Below are positions 22,211-32,087 of a stretch of 35,330 nucleotides of DNA, in pieces. Origin of the DNA: an uncultured Parabacteroides sp. (GTDB lineage Bacteria > Bacteroidota > Bacteroidia > Bacteroidales > Tannerellaceae); assembly GCA_900541965.1 (NCBI GenBank), contig UQLN01000046.1, positions 1 through 35,330 of the forward strand. The letters run 5' to 3'. A model generated the notes under the pieces. The model worked only from the letters and a program-made list of their open reading frames with translations. It did not search any database and was not told the origin of the DNA. How positions within the stretch are numbered: the stretch's first letter is position 1; every line of letters begins with the position of its first letter. Both the position numbers and the translations under genes were made by a program.

Positions 22211-23677
22211 ATGAAACCGTTACAATATTATAAAAAGCAAATCCTTATCATTGGCTGCTTGGGAATGTTTCCCTTGTTGTCTTCCGCCCAGGACATTTTA
22301 TCAACGTTGGGTACCTCGCGCTGGGATTATTCAAACAGTCGTGTGGAACGTGACGCGGGTGGAGACGTGCTGGATATTATCTTCAGTGTCTCTCTCCTGG
22401 CAGGACTTGATAGCCAAGAAGTCGCTTACCTGTTTCCCGTTTATATTTCAGCGGACGGGCGCGATAGCGTCCGTCTGGAACCCGTATGCGTGTCGGGTAA
22501 GAGGAGGTACAAGGTGATCAAGCGCCGCAAGACGTTAGGCAACTTGAAACCCGGTGACCCGGGAGCCTGCGAGGTCCACTCCGTCAAGGAGCTAAAAAGT
22601 TCGGGCCTGACGGTGAAAAGGAGCATCCTCTTTGAGCGGTGGATGGCGGACGGGCATCTTGTCGTTAGGGAGGCGTCGTATGGCTGTGCCGAGTGCGGCA
22701 CGAACGAGAGCGAGGAGATCGCCTTTCAAGCTGGCATCCCCCTTTTTGGGGAGAAGGATTATGTCTACAATTTTATTGAACCGGAGAAGGTACTGGTCAA
22801 GTGCAACAAGGGTTCCTTTGACTGCAAGGTGGCTTTTCCCGTGGCACGCCACGACCTGCAAGAACAGTTTGCGGGCAACGCTCGGGAACTTGACAGACTG
22901 AAGGAGTTCCTTTCAGAAAACCTAAACATTCAGGGAGTGGAACTCAAAGAGGTGAATATAAAAGGCTATGCCTCTCCTGAAGGAGGTTTCGACTACAACA
23001 AGTCCCTCGCACAACAACGAACTCAAACCCTTTCAGAATATATTTCCAGCCAATATCCCGCCTTGAAGAAAGCACCGGTTTATCGTACCGAAGGTGTCGG
23101 GGAGGACTGGGAGGGCCTTAAGGCGGCGGTCAGTAGCTCCACTCTCGCTAACAAAGGGGAGATTCTTTTTGTCATCGAACATAACCAACGTGACACGGAA
23201 TGTGAGGCGGCTATCCGCGCTCTGGATAACGGCAGGAGCTATCACGTCCTCCTGAAAGAGCTTTACCCGTCCCTGCGACGTACGACTTTCAGTCTCAGCT
23301 TTGACGTGAAACCCTATACAGTAGAGGAACTCCAGGGAATTTTTGAGACGAGCCCCGAATGTCTCAGTCAGCACGAGATGTACCAGTTAGCCGAATTGTA
23401 CGCTTCCCAAGGAGAGACTCCTCTTCCGGTGTACAAGAGGGCCTACGGGCAGTTCCCGGATGATGCCGTGGCAATCCTTAACTATGCCAACGCCCTGTTG
23501 AAGTACGGGAAGGATGCGGACGGTGCGTTGCGGGTGTTGGAACCTGTAAAAAATGACGGTCGTGCCCTTTTCCCCATGGCCGTCGCCTATAATATGAAGG
23601 GTGATTGGAGGAAGGCGGAAGAATTGCTGAAGAAAGCCGGTGTAGGCGGGGGCTCCAAACAAAAACTTCCCGAATAG
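22211..23677 (+). CDS. DUF3868 protein with OmpA-like and TPR-like regions
   Basis: 488 residues. A signal peptide (to LLSSAQ, about residue 27) is followed by the DUF3868 N-terminal domain. Residues about 245-275 (VELKEVNIKGYASPEGGF, then YNKSLAQQRTQTLSEYI) look like an OmpA C-terminal, peptidoglycan-binding segment. The last 100 residues have TPR-like helix pairs (LAELYASQGE, then AILNYANALLKYGKDADGAL and AVAYNMKGDWRKAEELLKKAG). The protein could anchor the fimbrial assembly apparatus to the cell wall. It stands between DUF3575 and the major fimbrillin, the usual order. Base composition is richer in G/C than the island to the left. Confidence 0.85.
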   Translation: MKPLQYYKKQILIIGCLGMFPLLSSAQDILSTLGTSRWDYSNSRVERDAGGDVLDIIFSVSLLAGLDSQEVAYLFPVYISADGRDSVRLEPVCVSGKRRYKVIKRRKTLGNLKPGDPGACEVHSVKELKSSGLTVKRSILFERWMADGHLVVREASYGCAECGTNESEEIAFQAGIPLFGEKDYVYNFIEPEKVLVKCNKGSFDCKVAFPVARHDLQEQFAGNARELDRLKEFLSENLNIQGVELKEVNIKGYASPEGGFDYNKSLAQQRTQTLSEYISSQYPALKKAPVYRTEGVGEDWEGLKAAVSSSTLANKGEILFVIEHNQRDTECEAAIRALDNGRSYHVLLKELYPSLRRTTFSLSFDVKPYTVEELQGIFETSPECLSQHEMYQLAELYASQGETPLPVYKRAYGQFPDDAVAILNYANALLKYGKDADGALRVLEPVKNDGRALFPMAVAYNMKGDWRKAEELLKKAGVGGGSKQKLPE

Positions 23678-23763
23678 CCGAAGGATGGGAAAACAATCAA
23701 GGGATACATATGTAACTCAGACATATATAGTATTAGTAATTTAAATTAAAAACAATTCAAATC

Positions 23764-25185
23764 ATGAAAGTGATGAAGTATTTTGCAGTGGCTTCGCTTG
23801 CGTTGTTTGCTGCATGTAACAATGAAGAAAATCCGATCGTACCGGAGAGTGCTAACCAGCCGGTTGATGTGGTAATGTCAGTGGTATTACCCGGTCCAAG
23901 CACACGTGCCGCCATGGGTGACCTACAGAACATAGCCAACAACGGTGATCCGGCAACGGTTGAAAAATTGCATGTATACTTGTTAAATGGAGATAATATT
24001 GTCTTAGCGAAGGAATTTGCAAAGGGGTCCGATGATTTTACCAAGCTGACTTCAACAACTCCAGTAGGAGCTGCTGAAACGACAGGAGGCTATAAATTTT
24101 TAGACGTGGACAAGGGGGCGACAAAGGCACTTGTCATTGCAAACCCTCAGGGAGCGTTGGTTGAGAACAAGCCTGTGTCTGAAATTAGCAAACAAGAGTT
24201 GAAAGCAAAAATCAATGAAGTGATTTATGCCGCTTCTGAACCTCTTACTGCTGTCGGCTCTGAACCTTATGGCGTCAGCCCCCAGCAAGACAAGCGTACT
24301 GTAAAAAAAGCGGAGCTTACCTTAACCGCAGGTATGAACCGCTTCCAAGTGATTGGAACCAAATTTATCAAGGTTACTTGGAAAGATGGAAAAAAGGCCG
24401 AGGCGGAACAGTGGTGCAAGACTTGGCTGGGTAACAATCAGGGCAAGACGAGTGCCGACGCATGGAACGCCTTCAAGGCAGCCGCCGACGGCTTCAATAA
24501 CGAAGTATGGGACGGCAAGTCCGACCTTTCTCAAATGGCCGCTTTGGGCCAATGGTTGCAAGCGGTTGACGTGACCTCAGCGAACCAGGGTATCCTGATG
24601 AACCGTTTCAGCAGAACACTTGCTATTCCCTCACTTACAGTGGAAGAAGAGGCAAACTGGTTCTGGGCCAAAACTTATGCGGGTGACAGATATGACTTTG
24701 CCAGTGGTACATTCAAACCAGACGGCCAGACTGACCTGTCGGACGTGGCATCCTATTTCAGTACAACATCCTTTGATTTCGAATCTGGCAAGAAGGCTGC
24801 AGCGTTCAATTTCTTCGCAAATGGAATTACCGGTTACGGAAAAGACAACAATGCGCCCAAACTTGCTTTCGTTTTCAAGACAGGTGACGACGGTGTATCC
24901 GCCGACAGACGTTTCGTGGTCATCTCCGGTTACGCGAAGACAGAAGGTGCGACAGACGGTACAACTGATATTCCGGCCGGTAAGGGTGGTTACCTGATCA
25001 ATTTGAATCTTAGCACATTGAACAACGGACAGGGTATCCTTGTGGATACAGATCCGACCATTCCGGAAGGGGTGACTCCCGAACCGGGCGGTCAGGTAGA
25101 TTTGGAAGATGAAAATGTGAATGTGATTGTCCGTGTTCAGGTACAGGCTTGGACTGCTGTAAATGTTTTCCCTATACTTGACTGA
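23764..25185 (+). CDS. Mfa1-type major fimbrillin
   Basis: 473 residues. A lipoprotein signal ends in LFAAC (Cys18), and an Arg in PGPSTRAAMG (Arg48) is the likely site where a trypsin- or gingipain-like protease removes the pro-segment so that subunits can polymerise by strand exchange. The N-terminal beta domain (VDVVMSVVLPGPS, then KLHVYLLNGDNIV) is typical of the P. gingivalis Mfa1 and FimA superfamily. The end (NVIVRVQVQAWTAVNVFPILD) resembles the donor strand of shaft subunits. A hairpin downstream (25272-25302) may limit read-through so that this gene is made in excess, as expected for a shaft protein. The central region (Lys/Trp/Asn-rich, about 200-300) is probably the variable outer face. 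Confidence 0.9.
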   Translation: MKVMKYFAVASLALFAACNNEENPIVPESANQPVDVVMSVVLPGPSTRAAMGDLQNIANNGDPATVEKLHVYLLNGDNIVLAKEFAKGSDDFTKLTSTTPVGAAETTGGYKFLDVDKGATKALVIANPQGALVENKPVSEISKQELKAKINEVIYAASEPLTAVGSEPYGVSPQQDKRTVKKAELTLTAGMNRFQVIGTKFIKVTWKDGKKAEAEQWCKTWLGNNQGKTSADAWNAFKAAADGFNNEVWDGKSDLSQMAALGQWLQAVDVTSANQGILMNRFSRTLAIPSLTVEEEANWFWAKTYAGDRYDFASGTFKPDGQTDLSDVASYFSTTSFDFESGKKAAAFNFFANGITGYGKDNNAPKLAFVFKTGDDGVSADRRFVVISGYAKTEGATDGTTDIPAGKGGYLINLNLSTLNNGQGILVDTDPTIPEGVTPEPGGQVDLEDENVNVIVRVQVQAWTAVNVFPILD

Positions 25186-25271
25186 TAAATAGAGAGTAAT
25201 AGCTACTTTACGGAGCGGTCTTTCCATGTTGGCTCTGGCTGGCTGGTACCGGAATCCGCCCTGCACTCTCG

Positions 25272-25302
25272 GGGAGGGGAAAGGTTCTCTCCTCCCTTTT
25301 TA
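25272..25302 (+). terminator. Hairpin between major fimbrillin and anchor genes
   Basis: GGGAGG (25272-25277) pairs with CCTCCC (25291-25296), extended by three further pairs, and is followed by TTTTTATT. It lies 87 bases past the Mfa1 stop and 76 before the next start, and probably attenuates transcription into the minor-subunit genes. Confidence 0.6.
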
Positions 25303-25377
25303 TTACTCCCGTAAGAAACACATATCTTCTCTTCCGGGAAAATTATCTGTAGTGATTCATAATAATTAGTGTAAAGT

Positions 25378-26295
25378 ATGAACATAAGATACATACCTAC
25401 CTGGCTGGGTCTGCTGCTCACTTTATACCTCGTGACCGCCTGTGACCGGGTATATGACGATTTGAGCGGCTGTCTTGGTAACACGATTGTCTTTTCCTAT
25501 CTGGCTGATGACAATCAGGAACATCTACTGGAATATGTGGATGGCATTGATGTCTTTATTTTTGATGCTAAAGATGAAGTTCTTGTGGACAGGCATCACC
25601 TAGAGAGGGAACAGCTGCTTTCGCCGCTGGAGGTCACGCTTCCGGAAGGGGATTATAAAGTGGTGGCTGTAGGCAACGTTTTGACAGAAACGATTATCGG
25701 TGAAGAGGGTGGCTACAAAGGTTCGTTGGTTTCCCGCCCCGAACTGATGAAGAAGGACGGACGGGCATCTGGTACGTTTGACAGGCTGTACCTGGGTGAG
25801 ACGACCATCACATCTAAAGTTATGAACGAGTCCCGTGACGTGGTCCGCCTTTATTCCCAGCATGTGAAAATCCATGCAGTAGTTCTTTCCGAAGGTGGTA
25901 ACGATGCACAGACCTGGTTTGAACAGAACAAGGAGGCAGGCTTCCACCTGACAATGGAATCACCATCCGCCCGTTTCTCCTTTTCCGGGCAGCGGGCCGG
26001 GGAAACTTCCTTCGATCTCGCGTTCACCACGGACGAGAAAAACGACCACTTCATGCTTGACTTCAATGCCCTGCGCTTCGAGGACGGAGACCCGCTAACG
26101 ATCTGCCTTATGCAAGGGGAAAAGGTCCTTTGTTCCGTAGATGTGGCACAATATATCGCACAGTATCCCGAGCAGATACATATAACGGGGCGGCAGGAAG
26201 CAGAGCTTCCACTGTTCTTTCGCCAGAATCCCCTCTCACTGAGTATAAGTGTAAAACCATGGGAAACTGTTGACGTGGTTCCCATAACAGATTGA
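25378..26295 (+). CDS. FimB/Mfa2-type fimbrial anchor subunit
   Basis: 305 residues. Lipoprotein signal with LVTAC (Cys22). The mature start CDRVYDDLSGC matches the family, which tethers the fimbria to the outer membrane and sets its length (Mfa2/FimB in P. gingivalis). Two beta-sandwich domains are expected; YVDGIDVFIFDAKDEVL and LPEGDYKVVAVGN are recognisable strands of the first. It ends SVKPWETVDVVPITD. Unlike the major subunit, no Arg-containing pro-segment cut is evident, as expected for an anchor that keeps its lipid. The next gene begins in its stop codon (TGATG). Confidence 0.88.
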   Translation: MNIRYIPTWLGLLLTLYLVTACDRVYDDLSGCLGNTIVFSYLADDNQEHLLEYVDGIDVFIFDAKDEVLVDRHHLEREQLLSPLEVTLPEGDYKVVAVGNVLTETIIGEEGGYKGSLVSRPELMKKDGRASGTFDRLYLGETTITSKVMNESRDVVRLYSQHVKIHAVVLSEGGNDAQTWFEQNKEAGFHLTMESPSARFSFSGQRAGETSFDLAFTTDEKNDHFMLDFNALRFEDGDPLTICLMQGEKVLCSVDVAQYIAQYPEQIHITGRQEAELPLFFRQNPLSLSISVKPWETVDVVPITD

Positions 26296-27746
26296 TGAAG
26301 ATTATGCTGAAAAATATTAAATATATTCAGAAGATAAAGGCTGTGGGGTACTTTATGAGAACAATGTCACTGCTCCTTTGTCCTGTTCTGGTATCCTGCC
26401 AGAACGAGGAGACTATTCCGGAACAGTTTGCCGATGAGGATGCTGTGACTGTCAGACTAAATCTTACAACAAGGGCTACAGATCCTTCAGATGATGATAT
26501 AACTGGATTTTTTGGGGATCACCTTGATACTTGGTATATAACCGGTAACCTGTTTAATCCACCGGCTCTTCCGAGAATAGCCCTGATGGTTTTTAACAAA
26601 GGGCAAAATCGGTATGTGTATAGTAAATTAGTGACTTTTCAAACCGGGATTGGAAAAGGAGAATATCAGACAAAGATACGAATTCCAAAAGGAGAGAGTG
26701 AACTTTATGCTTTTTATGCCCCGAATCGAACAGGTTGGGCCTACGGGGGGACTCCTAAAGATGTACCCTACTATACTCCAGAAGGTGTTCTTAAGAATAA
26801 TATCCCATGGGATTTTTCAGAAAAAGAGGAAGAGGATGTTTCCATGGAGGATATTCAAGGTTCCGCATTGCCTGCCATTATCGATTTGAAAAATGGTGGA
26901 CCATGGGATGAAAAATCGATACCGACACTTCCGGAAAACAACCCATACGACGGGGAACATCCTTCCCCGTCTGATGAAAAAATCATAAAATGGTTAACAT
27001 ATGATATTACTGAATCGGCACCATATGGAAACAATATGCATATTGGAATGCTCTCAGGCAAGACTACGGTCACGGTTGTGCCGTCTTCAGGAAGTACAGT
27101 GCAGGATATAACAATTCCTTTATTCCGGGATTTTTCTCGTATTCAGATTTATATTGCCAAGGCAGATCAATCTGTTAAGTTTTACCTTTATCCTAAAAAG
27201 ATTGCTTTTTTAAATTTTCCGGTAATGATGTCCCCGTCTTTTAGGGAGAATGATTCGGATAAAGTGCAATTATCACTTTCTACTCCTAATGAAAAAAATA
27301 TGGAATACACCGGTGTGTTTTCGTATGGACCTCATATAAAGCAATGGTCTTATTTTATACATTCAATTCCTCTTACTGCTGGAGGAGAATTTGATTATGA
27401 AGCGTTGAGAAATTATAATACATTTATTCCAATGTGTTATCCCCAATACGTGGCCCCCTATCTGCCGGATACTAATTCATGGCAGAAAAAACAAGAACAT
27501 CCGAAAATCTTATTGGAAGTGGGATGGTGTAATGCTGTAGATCGCCCATATATAGATGAATTAGGAAGTAAAACTTGGGTATTTGACGTTGGTGAAGAGA
27601 GTTCTCCCGGGGTGTATTCCGGGCCTATTTACCCGAATCGGGATTATAAAGTATTCATAGTCCTGCCGGAATCTTCAGATAAAGAGATTATTTACCGGGT
27701 TGAGCCATGGAATGGTAAAAAAGTAGATCTTCCTCCGTTCCAATGA
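26295..27746 (+). CDS. Fimbrillin-like lipoprotein, probable minor fimbrial subunit
   Basis: 483 residues from the ATG at 26295, which overlaps the preceding stop by one base; a TTG one codon earlier is less likely. A long N-terminus leads to a lipoprotein box (CPVLVSC, Cys35). An Arg shortly after (NLTTRATDPSDD) could be the cleavage site of a fimbrillin pro-segment. Strand-like segments (LPRIALMVFNKGQNRYVYSK, then YKVFIVLPESS) and the ending VEPWNGKKVDLPPFQ suit a fimbrillin-like accessory subunit. The gene is visibly richer in A/T than its neighbours and the product resembles no subunit I can name, so it may have been exchanged by recombination. Tip or minor-shaft role is inferred from position. 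Confidence 0.7.
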   Translation: MKIMLKNIKYIQKIKAVGYFMRTMSLLLCPVLVSCQNEETIPEQFADEDAVTVRLNLTTRATDPSDDDITGFFGDHLDTWYITGNLFNPPALPRIALMVFNKGQNRYVYSKLVTFQTGIGKGEYQTKIRIPKGESELYAFYAPNRTGWAYGGTPKDVPYYTPEGVLKNNIPWDFSEKEEEDVSMEDIQGSALPAIIDLKNGGPWDEKSIPTLPENNPYDGEHPSPSDEKIIKWLTYDITESAPYGNNMHIGMLSGKTTVTVVPSSGSTVQDITIPLFRDFSRIQIYIAKADQSVKFYLYPKKIAFLNFPVMMSPSFRENDSDKVQLSLSTPNEKNMEYTGVFSYGPHIKQWSYFIHSIPLTAGGEFDYEALRNYNTFIPMCYPQYVAPYLPDTNSWQKKQEHPKILLEVGWCNAVDRPYIDELGSKTWVFDVGEESSPGVYSGPIYPNRDYKVFIVLPESSDKEIIYRVEPWNGKKVDLPPFQ

Positions 27747-27783
27747 TGTACACGAGAATTTATCATGATAAATTTTATTATTT

Positions 27784-30700
27784 ATGAAACGATACAAGCT
27801 GAAAATAACTTATTTTATTCTGTTGTTACTGCCCCTTCTTGCTTCCTGTACGGATGAGGATATCCTTCAAAGGAGCGGCGTTGCGGAGGGAATTCCCACA
27901 ACGGTGGACATAAGTGTCGGTACGGCAGCCAATGCGGCCAAGACACGTTCCGCCTTACTGGAAAGTGAAGAGAGAAAAATTTACGACCTTTACCTGTGGG
28001 TTTTCAACTCTTCCGGTAACATGGAATTCTCTCGTGAATATTCAAGGGGGGACCTTTATCAGGCTGCAACTGATCTTGAAGCATCCACGGGTGAAGCGGA
28101 TGCAGGTGCGCCCACGAGCATGGGGCTGTTGAAAAATATCAGTCTTACCACGGGAGAAAAGACACTGTTTCTTCTGGCGAACTATAAATCGGACGGTGAC
28201 GGGCTGTTTCATGTGGAGCCTGAAGTATTGAACGGAATTTCAAAATATTCAGACCTGGAGAAAATAAAGGTGGCTATGACTGTCCATACTCTGTTCCGTC
28301 CAAACGGCAACCTGTTGATGTCAGTTACCCAAGCGGTAACGGTTTCCACCGCCACAAAACAGATCGAAGTCTCCTTGAAACGCTCAGAGGCCAAAATCAC
28401 GTTGAACCTGCAGACAATTGCCGGGCTCACATTTGCCCCCGGATCATACAGGCTTGGTAATGTGCCGGGAGCAACCTTCATTGCGGAACATGCAAAAGGA
28501 ACCGACCAGACCGCTTCATGGGATGCTGACGGGGTAGACAAAAAATCATACTGGAACTCGGAATATTTCCAGTTTGAGGGAGATGCCTCCAATGTCACCG
28601 CCTCATTCTACATGCCCGAAAGCCGGAAGGTCGCGAAGAAGGCTATTTCCCCGGCTTCTCCCGGCTATAATGTGGAAAGGAAGGGGTATGACCTAAGGCA
28701 GAAACAACTGAAATCTCCCGTTGCAGGTGCAACTGACAAACCTAATCTGCAGAACGGTGAGACGGAATATGCCCCGGATCTGGCTCCCTATATTGAATTT
28801 TCAGGTGAGTTGCGTCAGAATCTTGCAGCTGGAGATACTCCTACCGAGCGTTTCGGGAGGGTGACCTACCGCATTTATCTGGGGTATACGGCAGAAAACG
28901 ATCCGGCCAATGATTATGATATAGAACGTAACGTACATTATACCTATAATGTGACCATCAAAGGCATGAATGATTTGGTTGTGGAGGCAAAATCGGACAA
29001 GGCGAAAGAGGAGGAACCCGCTCCCGGGGTAGAGGGGTTGGTGTATGACGCACACCGGTCATTCAGTTTTGACTGTCATTACGAGCAAGGTCTGATGCGT
29101 TTTAAGAAAGACGAGCTCGCCATCTTCAATCCGGACGGTACTCTGAAAGATGACGCCATGATTTCTTTTGCTATATACACACCGTTCTGTGACAAAATTG
29201 TTTCTTATACGAAAGCGGAATTGGAACAGCTGAAAAATAACAACTATATTCCTTCCAATGAAAAAAAGGCTGATACAGATTGGCTCAAATTCTATATTCA
29301 CCCAAGCACTTTGGCCGACAATGGAAATGAAGATATGCAATACTTCTCCGATACGGGTGCGAATCTGCTTTCGCTGGAACAGTTCCTTTACAGACTGATG
29401 AATGAACCCGACTATGTATTCAATGCGACTTCGGGGCTTTGTAAAGTAACTGTTTATGCCAATGAATATTTCTACGAGCAAAATCCCATGCAGGAAAACG
29501 CTCCCAAGGACAAGGATTTGTGGAAAACCTTTGCAAACACTCAGGACCGGACATTCGACCTGCTGGTGAACACGTCACATGAAATTTCTCCTGACGGACA
29601 GTCACGCTACCATCAAGCCATTGTTACCATTCGGCAGATGTCCATAAAAACGGTGTTTGTCAACAGTCCTGACGGCATGCGCGTTTGGGGTGTGGAGAAT
29701 GTGAATGAAACCCCTGATTTGGATTGGTCGGTAAGAGCTCCCAGTGAACCGGATGCTTTTTATAATCAATCCTATTCCAATGGTTGGGCAAACACATGGT
29801 TTTTGATGAGCAGACGTACCGGAGGATTAGATGCAACTGATAATGTAATGCCTGACCCAATGTTGAGAGGAAAAGAGAAAACTTTATGGCAAGTTATGAC
29901 AAAGGTCAATAATGCGGAGTTGACACTAAGTAAAGATCACACTAACCTGGCTATGAAGAATTATCATGCTACATATGCCTGCTTCACCCCGTTCTTAAGA
30001 AACAGAGACAACAACCGTGACGGACAGATGCAAGCAAATGAAATGCAATGGTATATTCCTTCTGTTTGTGAAACAAACATGTTGTATGTGGCAGAACGGG
30101 TATTGCCGTTAAAGAGCAGGCTTGTCGGGCACGCTCCGTCGGATAATGCTACAGCATTATTCACCTCAAGAGCTTTCATGGGAAGTACTAACTTGACATT
30201 GAATAGCCCTAATGCCATTATCTTTGTAGAAGAATCGCATAGTATGACTCCTTTATATAATTTTGATTACCAGAAAACAGCAAGTCCTGGAGAAAGAACT
30301 CCTTATTCGGATGTGAGACTGATCAGGGATCTGGGAATCCTGGAAACATCGGAGGATCATAGTTACCATCTTGATGAAATAAATAAGGAATTGAGTAAGA
30401 CATTGGTTAACAAATGGACTGAGGATGAGTATCTGATTTTCAGGGCTGACAATTTACCATCCAGCACTACCAGGGCTGCAAGGGCTATTTATGAACTTCC
30501 GGCACATAACGAGACCTCACAGATTAATACGATTTATCAGAAAGGGTTCGAAGTTGCCAAATATATAGCCAATACAAAAGACAAGCCGAAAAATTTGAAT
30601 AATCCGAACAGGAGTAGTGAATATTACTACGAAACCTGGACTACCTTGATGAGCGATATAGAGAAAGGAAACTCCCCGTGTGCTTATTATCATCAGAATC

Positions 30701-31044
30701 TGGATAAGAGCGATTTGGGGACATGGCGCCTGCCCAATGAAGCCGAACTGATGATAATGGCTGGAAGTCTGTTTGACTGGGACGACCGTGAGAAGCCTAA
30801 AGTCTATGATTTTGGAGGGAATTTATCTTCTTTAAGTATGAAAGATGGACAAGTTATCCACTCTCGGACAGGATTTTCCAAACGGGATATGAACGGAGCA
30901 AGGTCATTTAGTGCCGGCTATCAGATGTATTTTGATGGTTATCTCAGGTTTGTCACGACTGTGGACACACAGTGGGGAGGTGATAAAGATAGGCTTATTA
31001 ATGACAAAAAAGGATACGTACGTTGCGTGAGGGACCTTAAGTAA
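27784..31044 (+). CDS. Very large DUF4906-type fimbrial tip lipoprotein
   Basis: 1086 residues. Lipoprotein box LLASC (Cys22). The first 420 residues carry fimbrillin-type strands (RKIYDLYLWVFNSSGNMEFS, then EKTLFLLANYKSDGD and IERNVHYTYNVTIKGMNDL). The rest holds the DUF4906-type region and ends with a segment (GTWRLPNEAELMIMAG, then GYVRCVRDLK) like the C-terminal module of tip-associated proteins. Such large last-gene proteins are thought to be adhesive tips. An Arg (AKTRSALL) after the lipid site may be the pro-segment cut. The second half is more A/T-rich than the first, suggesting that the tip has been exchanged. A strong terminator follows 25 bases downstream. Confidence 0.82.
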   Translation: MKRYKLKITYFILLLLPLLASCTDEDILQRSGVAEGIPTTVDISVGTAANAAKTRSALLESEERKIYDLYLWVFNSSGNMEFSREYSRGDLYQAATDLEASTGEADAGAPTSMGLLKNISLTTGEKTLFLLANYKSDGDGLFHVEPEVLNGISKYSDLEKIKVAMTVHTLFRPNGNLLMSVTQAVTVSTATKQIEVSLKRSEAKITLNLQTIAGLTFAPGSYRLGNVPGATFIAEHAKGTDQTASWDADGVDKKSYWNSEYFQFEGDASNVTASFYMPESRKVAKKAISPASPGYNVERKGYDLRQKQLKSPVAGATDKPNLQNGETEYAPDLAPYIEFSGELRQNLAAGDTPTERFGRVTYRIYLGYTAENDPANDYDIERNVHYTYNVTIKGMNDLVVEAKSDKAKEEEPAPGVEGLVYDAHRSFSFDCHYEQGLMRFKKDELAIFNPDGTLKDDAMISFAIYTPFCDKIVSYTKAELEQLKNNNYIPSNEKKADTDWLKFYIHPSTLADNGNEDMQYFSDTGANLLSLEQFLYRLMNEPDYVFNATSGLCKVTVYANEYFYEQNPMQENAPKDKDLWKTFANTQDRTFDLLVNTSHEISPDGQSRYHQAIVTIRQMSIKTVFVNSPDGMRVWGVENVNETPDLDWSVRAPSEPDAFYNQSYSNGWANTWFLMSRRTGGLDATDNVMPDPMLRGKEKTLWQVMTKVNNAELTLSKDHTNLAMKNYHATYACFTPFLRNRDNNRDGQMQANEMQWYIPSVCETNMLYVAERVLPLKSRLVGHAPSDNATALFTSRAFMGSTNLTLNSPNAIIFVEESHSMTPLYNFDYQKTASPGERTPYSDVRLIRDLGILETSEDHSYHLDEINKELSKTLVNKWTEDEYLIFRADNLPSSTTRAARAIYELPAHNETSQINTIYQKGFEVAKYIANTKDKPKNLNNPNRSSEYYYETWTTLMSDIEKGNSPCAYYHQNLDKSDLGTWRLPNEAELMIMAGSLFDWDDREKPKVYDFGGNLSSLSMKDGQVIHSRTGFSKRDMNGARSFSAGYQMYFDGYLRFVTTVDTQWGGDKDRLINDKKGYVRCVRDLK

Positions 31045-31069
31045 AGATTCTTTTACTTATTGTATTTAT

Positions 31070-31109
31070 GCCGAAGAAAAGATGAATATATTCTTTTCTT
31101 CGGCTTTTT
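31070..31109 (+). terminator. Terminator of the fimbrial operon
   Basis: GCCGAAGAAAAG (31070-31081) and CTTTTCTTCGGC (31093-31104) form a perfect 12-bp stem followed by TTTTTC. It ends the fimbrial operon; the genes to the right are on the other strand. Confidence 0.88.
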
Positions 31110-31270
31110 CATCTATAACTTGTATATATGAACGGTTTATTATCCGTCATTTGTGAATAATACAATAGCTTTATAATTTGACGGGAAGAGATGAAAACTA
31201 CTAAAAGTGTTGGATAATATGTTTACTTATATACTATTGGAATCTAAAGACTGTATATTCAAGGCAGACC

Positions 31271-32044
31271 TTAAATGTGATCCCGAAACACTTTATCAAA
31301 TCGGCTATCCATGCAAACACTAAGATCGGTGGTGACAAACTTTCCCTTGTGATACAAGCTGAATATGGTTGCCGGAGTTGGGGCAGCTTTTGCTTCTTCC
31401 ATTGTTGTAAGTTTGATTATCTTTAATGAAAGATTCCTTTTTAGAACTGTTTCTTGCAATGAATTTTGAATATGATATTCGGTAAACGGACAACGATTGG
31501 AATAATAGACAACGATATCTTCTTTATCGGGACATTCTCCACTTAAAGTTGCTTTATTGAATGACGGGTTTTCTGCATCCGGATTTAATTTCAGTGCAAG
31601 CAGGCTGAACCCATAAGGGAGTGTTTGAACTGTTTCGAAGCCTTGCCCGATAAGCCATTTCCCATCACTCATGAAATGAAATTTCTTTGTCCCCACTACA
31701 GTTGCCAAACCGTCTTTTCTCTGCCGCTTTGCATCGTCAATTGCTGTTTGAAGCAATGCTTTTGCATAACCTTTTCCTTTGAATTGTCCCGATACCCAAA
31801 GACAATTTATCATCAGGTAATTGGGGGCATTGACAGGAACCCATGCTTTTTCGGCAGGTACATATTCGATAAAAACTTTGGCGCGTTCGTCCAAGCGCCT
31901 GAATATATATCCGTTATCAAACTCATTTTTCAGCCATTCTTTTTTCAACATGTAGCTGTCTTTGCATTTTTTATCGGAAAAGGCACAGCAAATATGTTCC
32001 TTTTCAATATTTTCCTTGTTTAGGGTGATAAATTTTGTCTCCAT
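31271..32044 (-). CDS. GNAT acetyltransferase with YoaP-like domain
   Basis: 257 residues from METKFITLNKENIEKEH; an ATG 14 codons upstream adds only polar residues and is rejected. The N-terminal GNAT domain has the acetyl-CoA loop (SGQFKGKGYAKALLQTAI, with Q/R-x-x-G-x-G/A) and the strand before it (LMINCLWV). The C-terminal part (about 165-255), with the CPFTEYH motif and PTPATIFSLYHKGKFVT, resembles the YoaP extension found with some acetyltransferases. Substrate is unknown. It lies 43 bases after the Vat-type pseudogene on the same strand, so they may have been one unit. Confidence 0.78.
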   Translation of the reverse strand: METKFITLNKENIEKEHICCAFSDKKCKDSYMLKKEWLKNEFDNGYIFRRLDERAKVFIEYVPAEKAWVPVNAPNYLMINCLWVSGQFKGKGYAKALLQTAIDDAKRQRKDGLATVVGTKKFHFMSDGKWLIGQGFETVQTLPYGFSLLALKLNPDAENPSFNKATLSGECPDKEDIVVYYSNRCPFTEYHIQNSLQETVLKRNLSLKIIKLTTMEEAKAAPTPATIFSLYHKGKFVTTDLSVCMDSRFDKVFRDHI

Positions 32045-32087
32045 ATGATTGAATTGTTCTTTTTTACTGTGCCTGCCATGCAACATT

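Noticed and set aside
24631..25266. 211-codon minus-strand frame
   Set aside because: It is antisense to the major fimbrillin gene, whose forward frame has signal peptide, lipobox and family ending.
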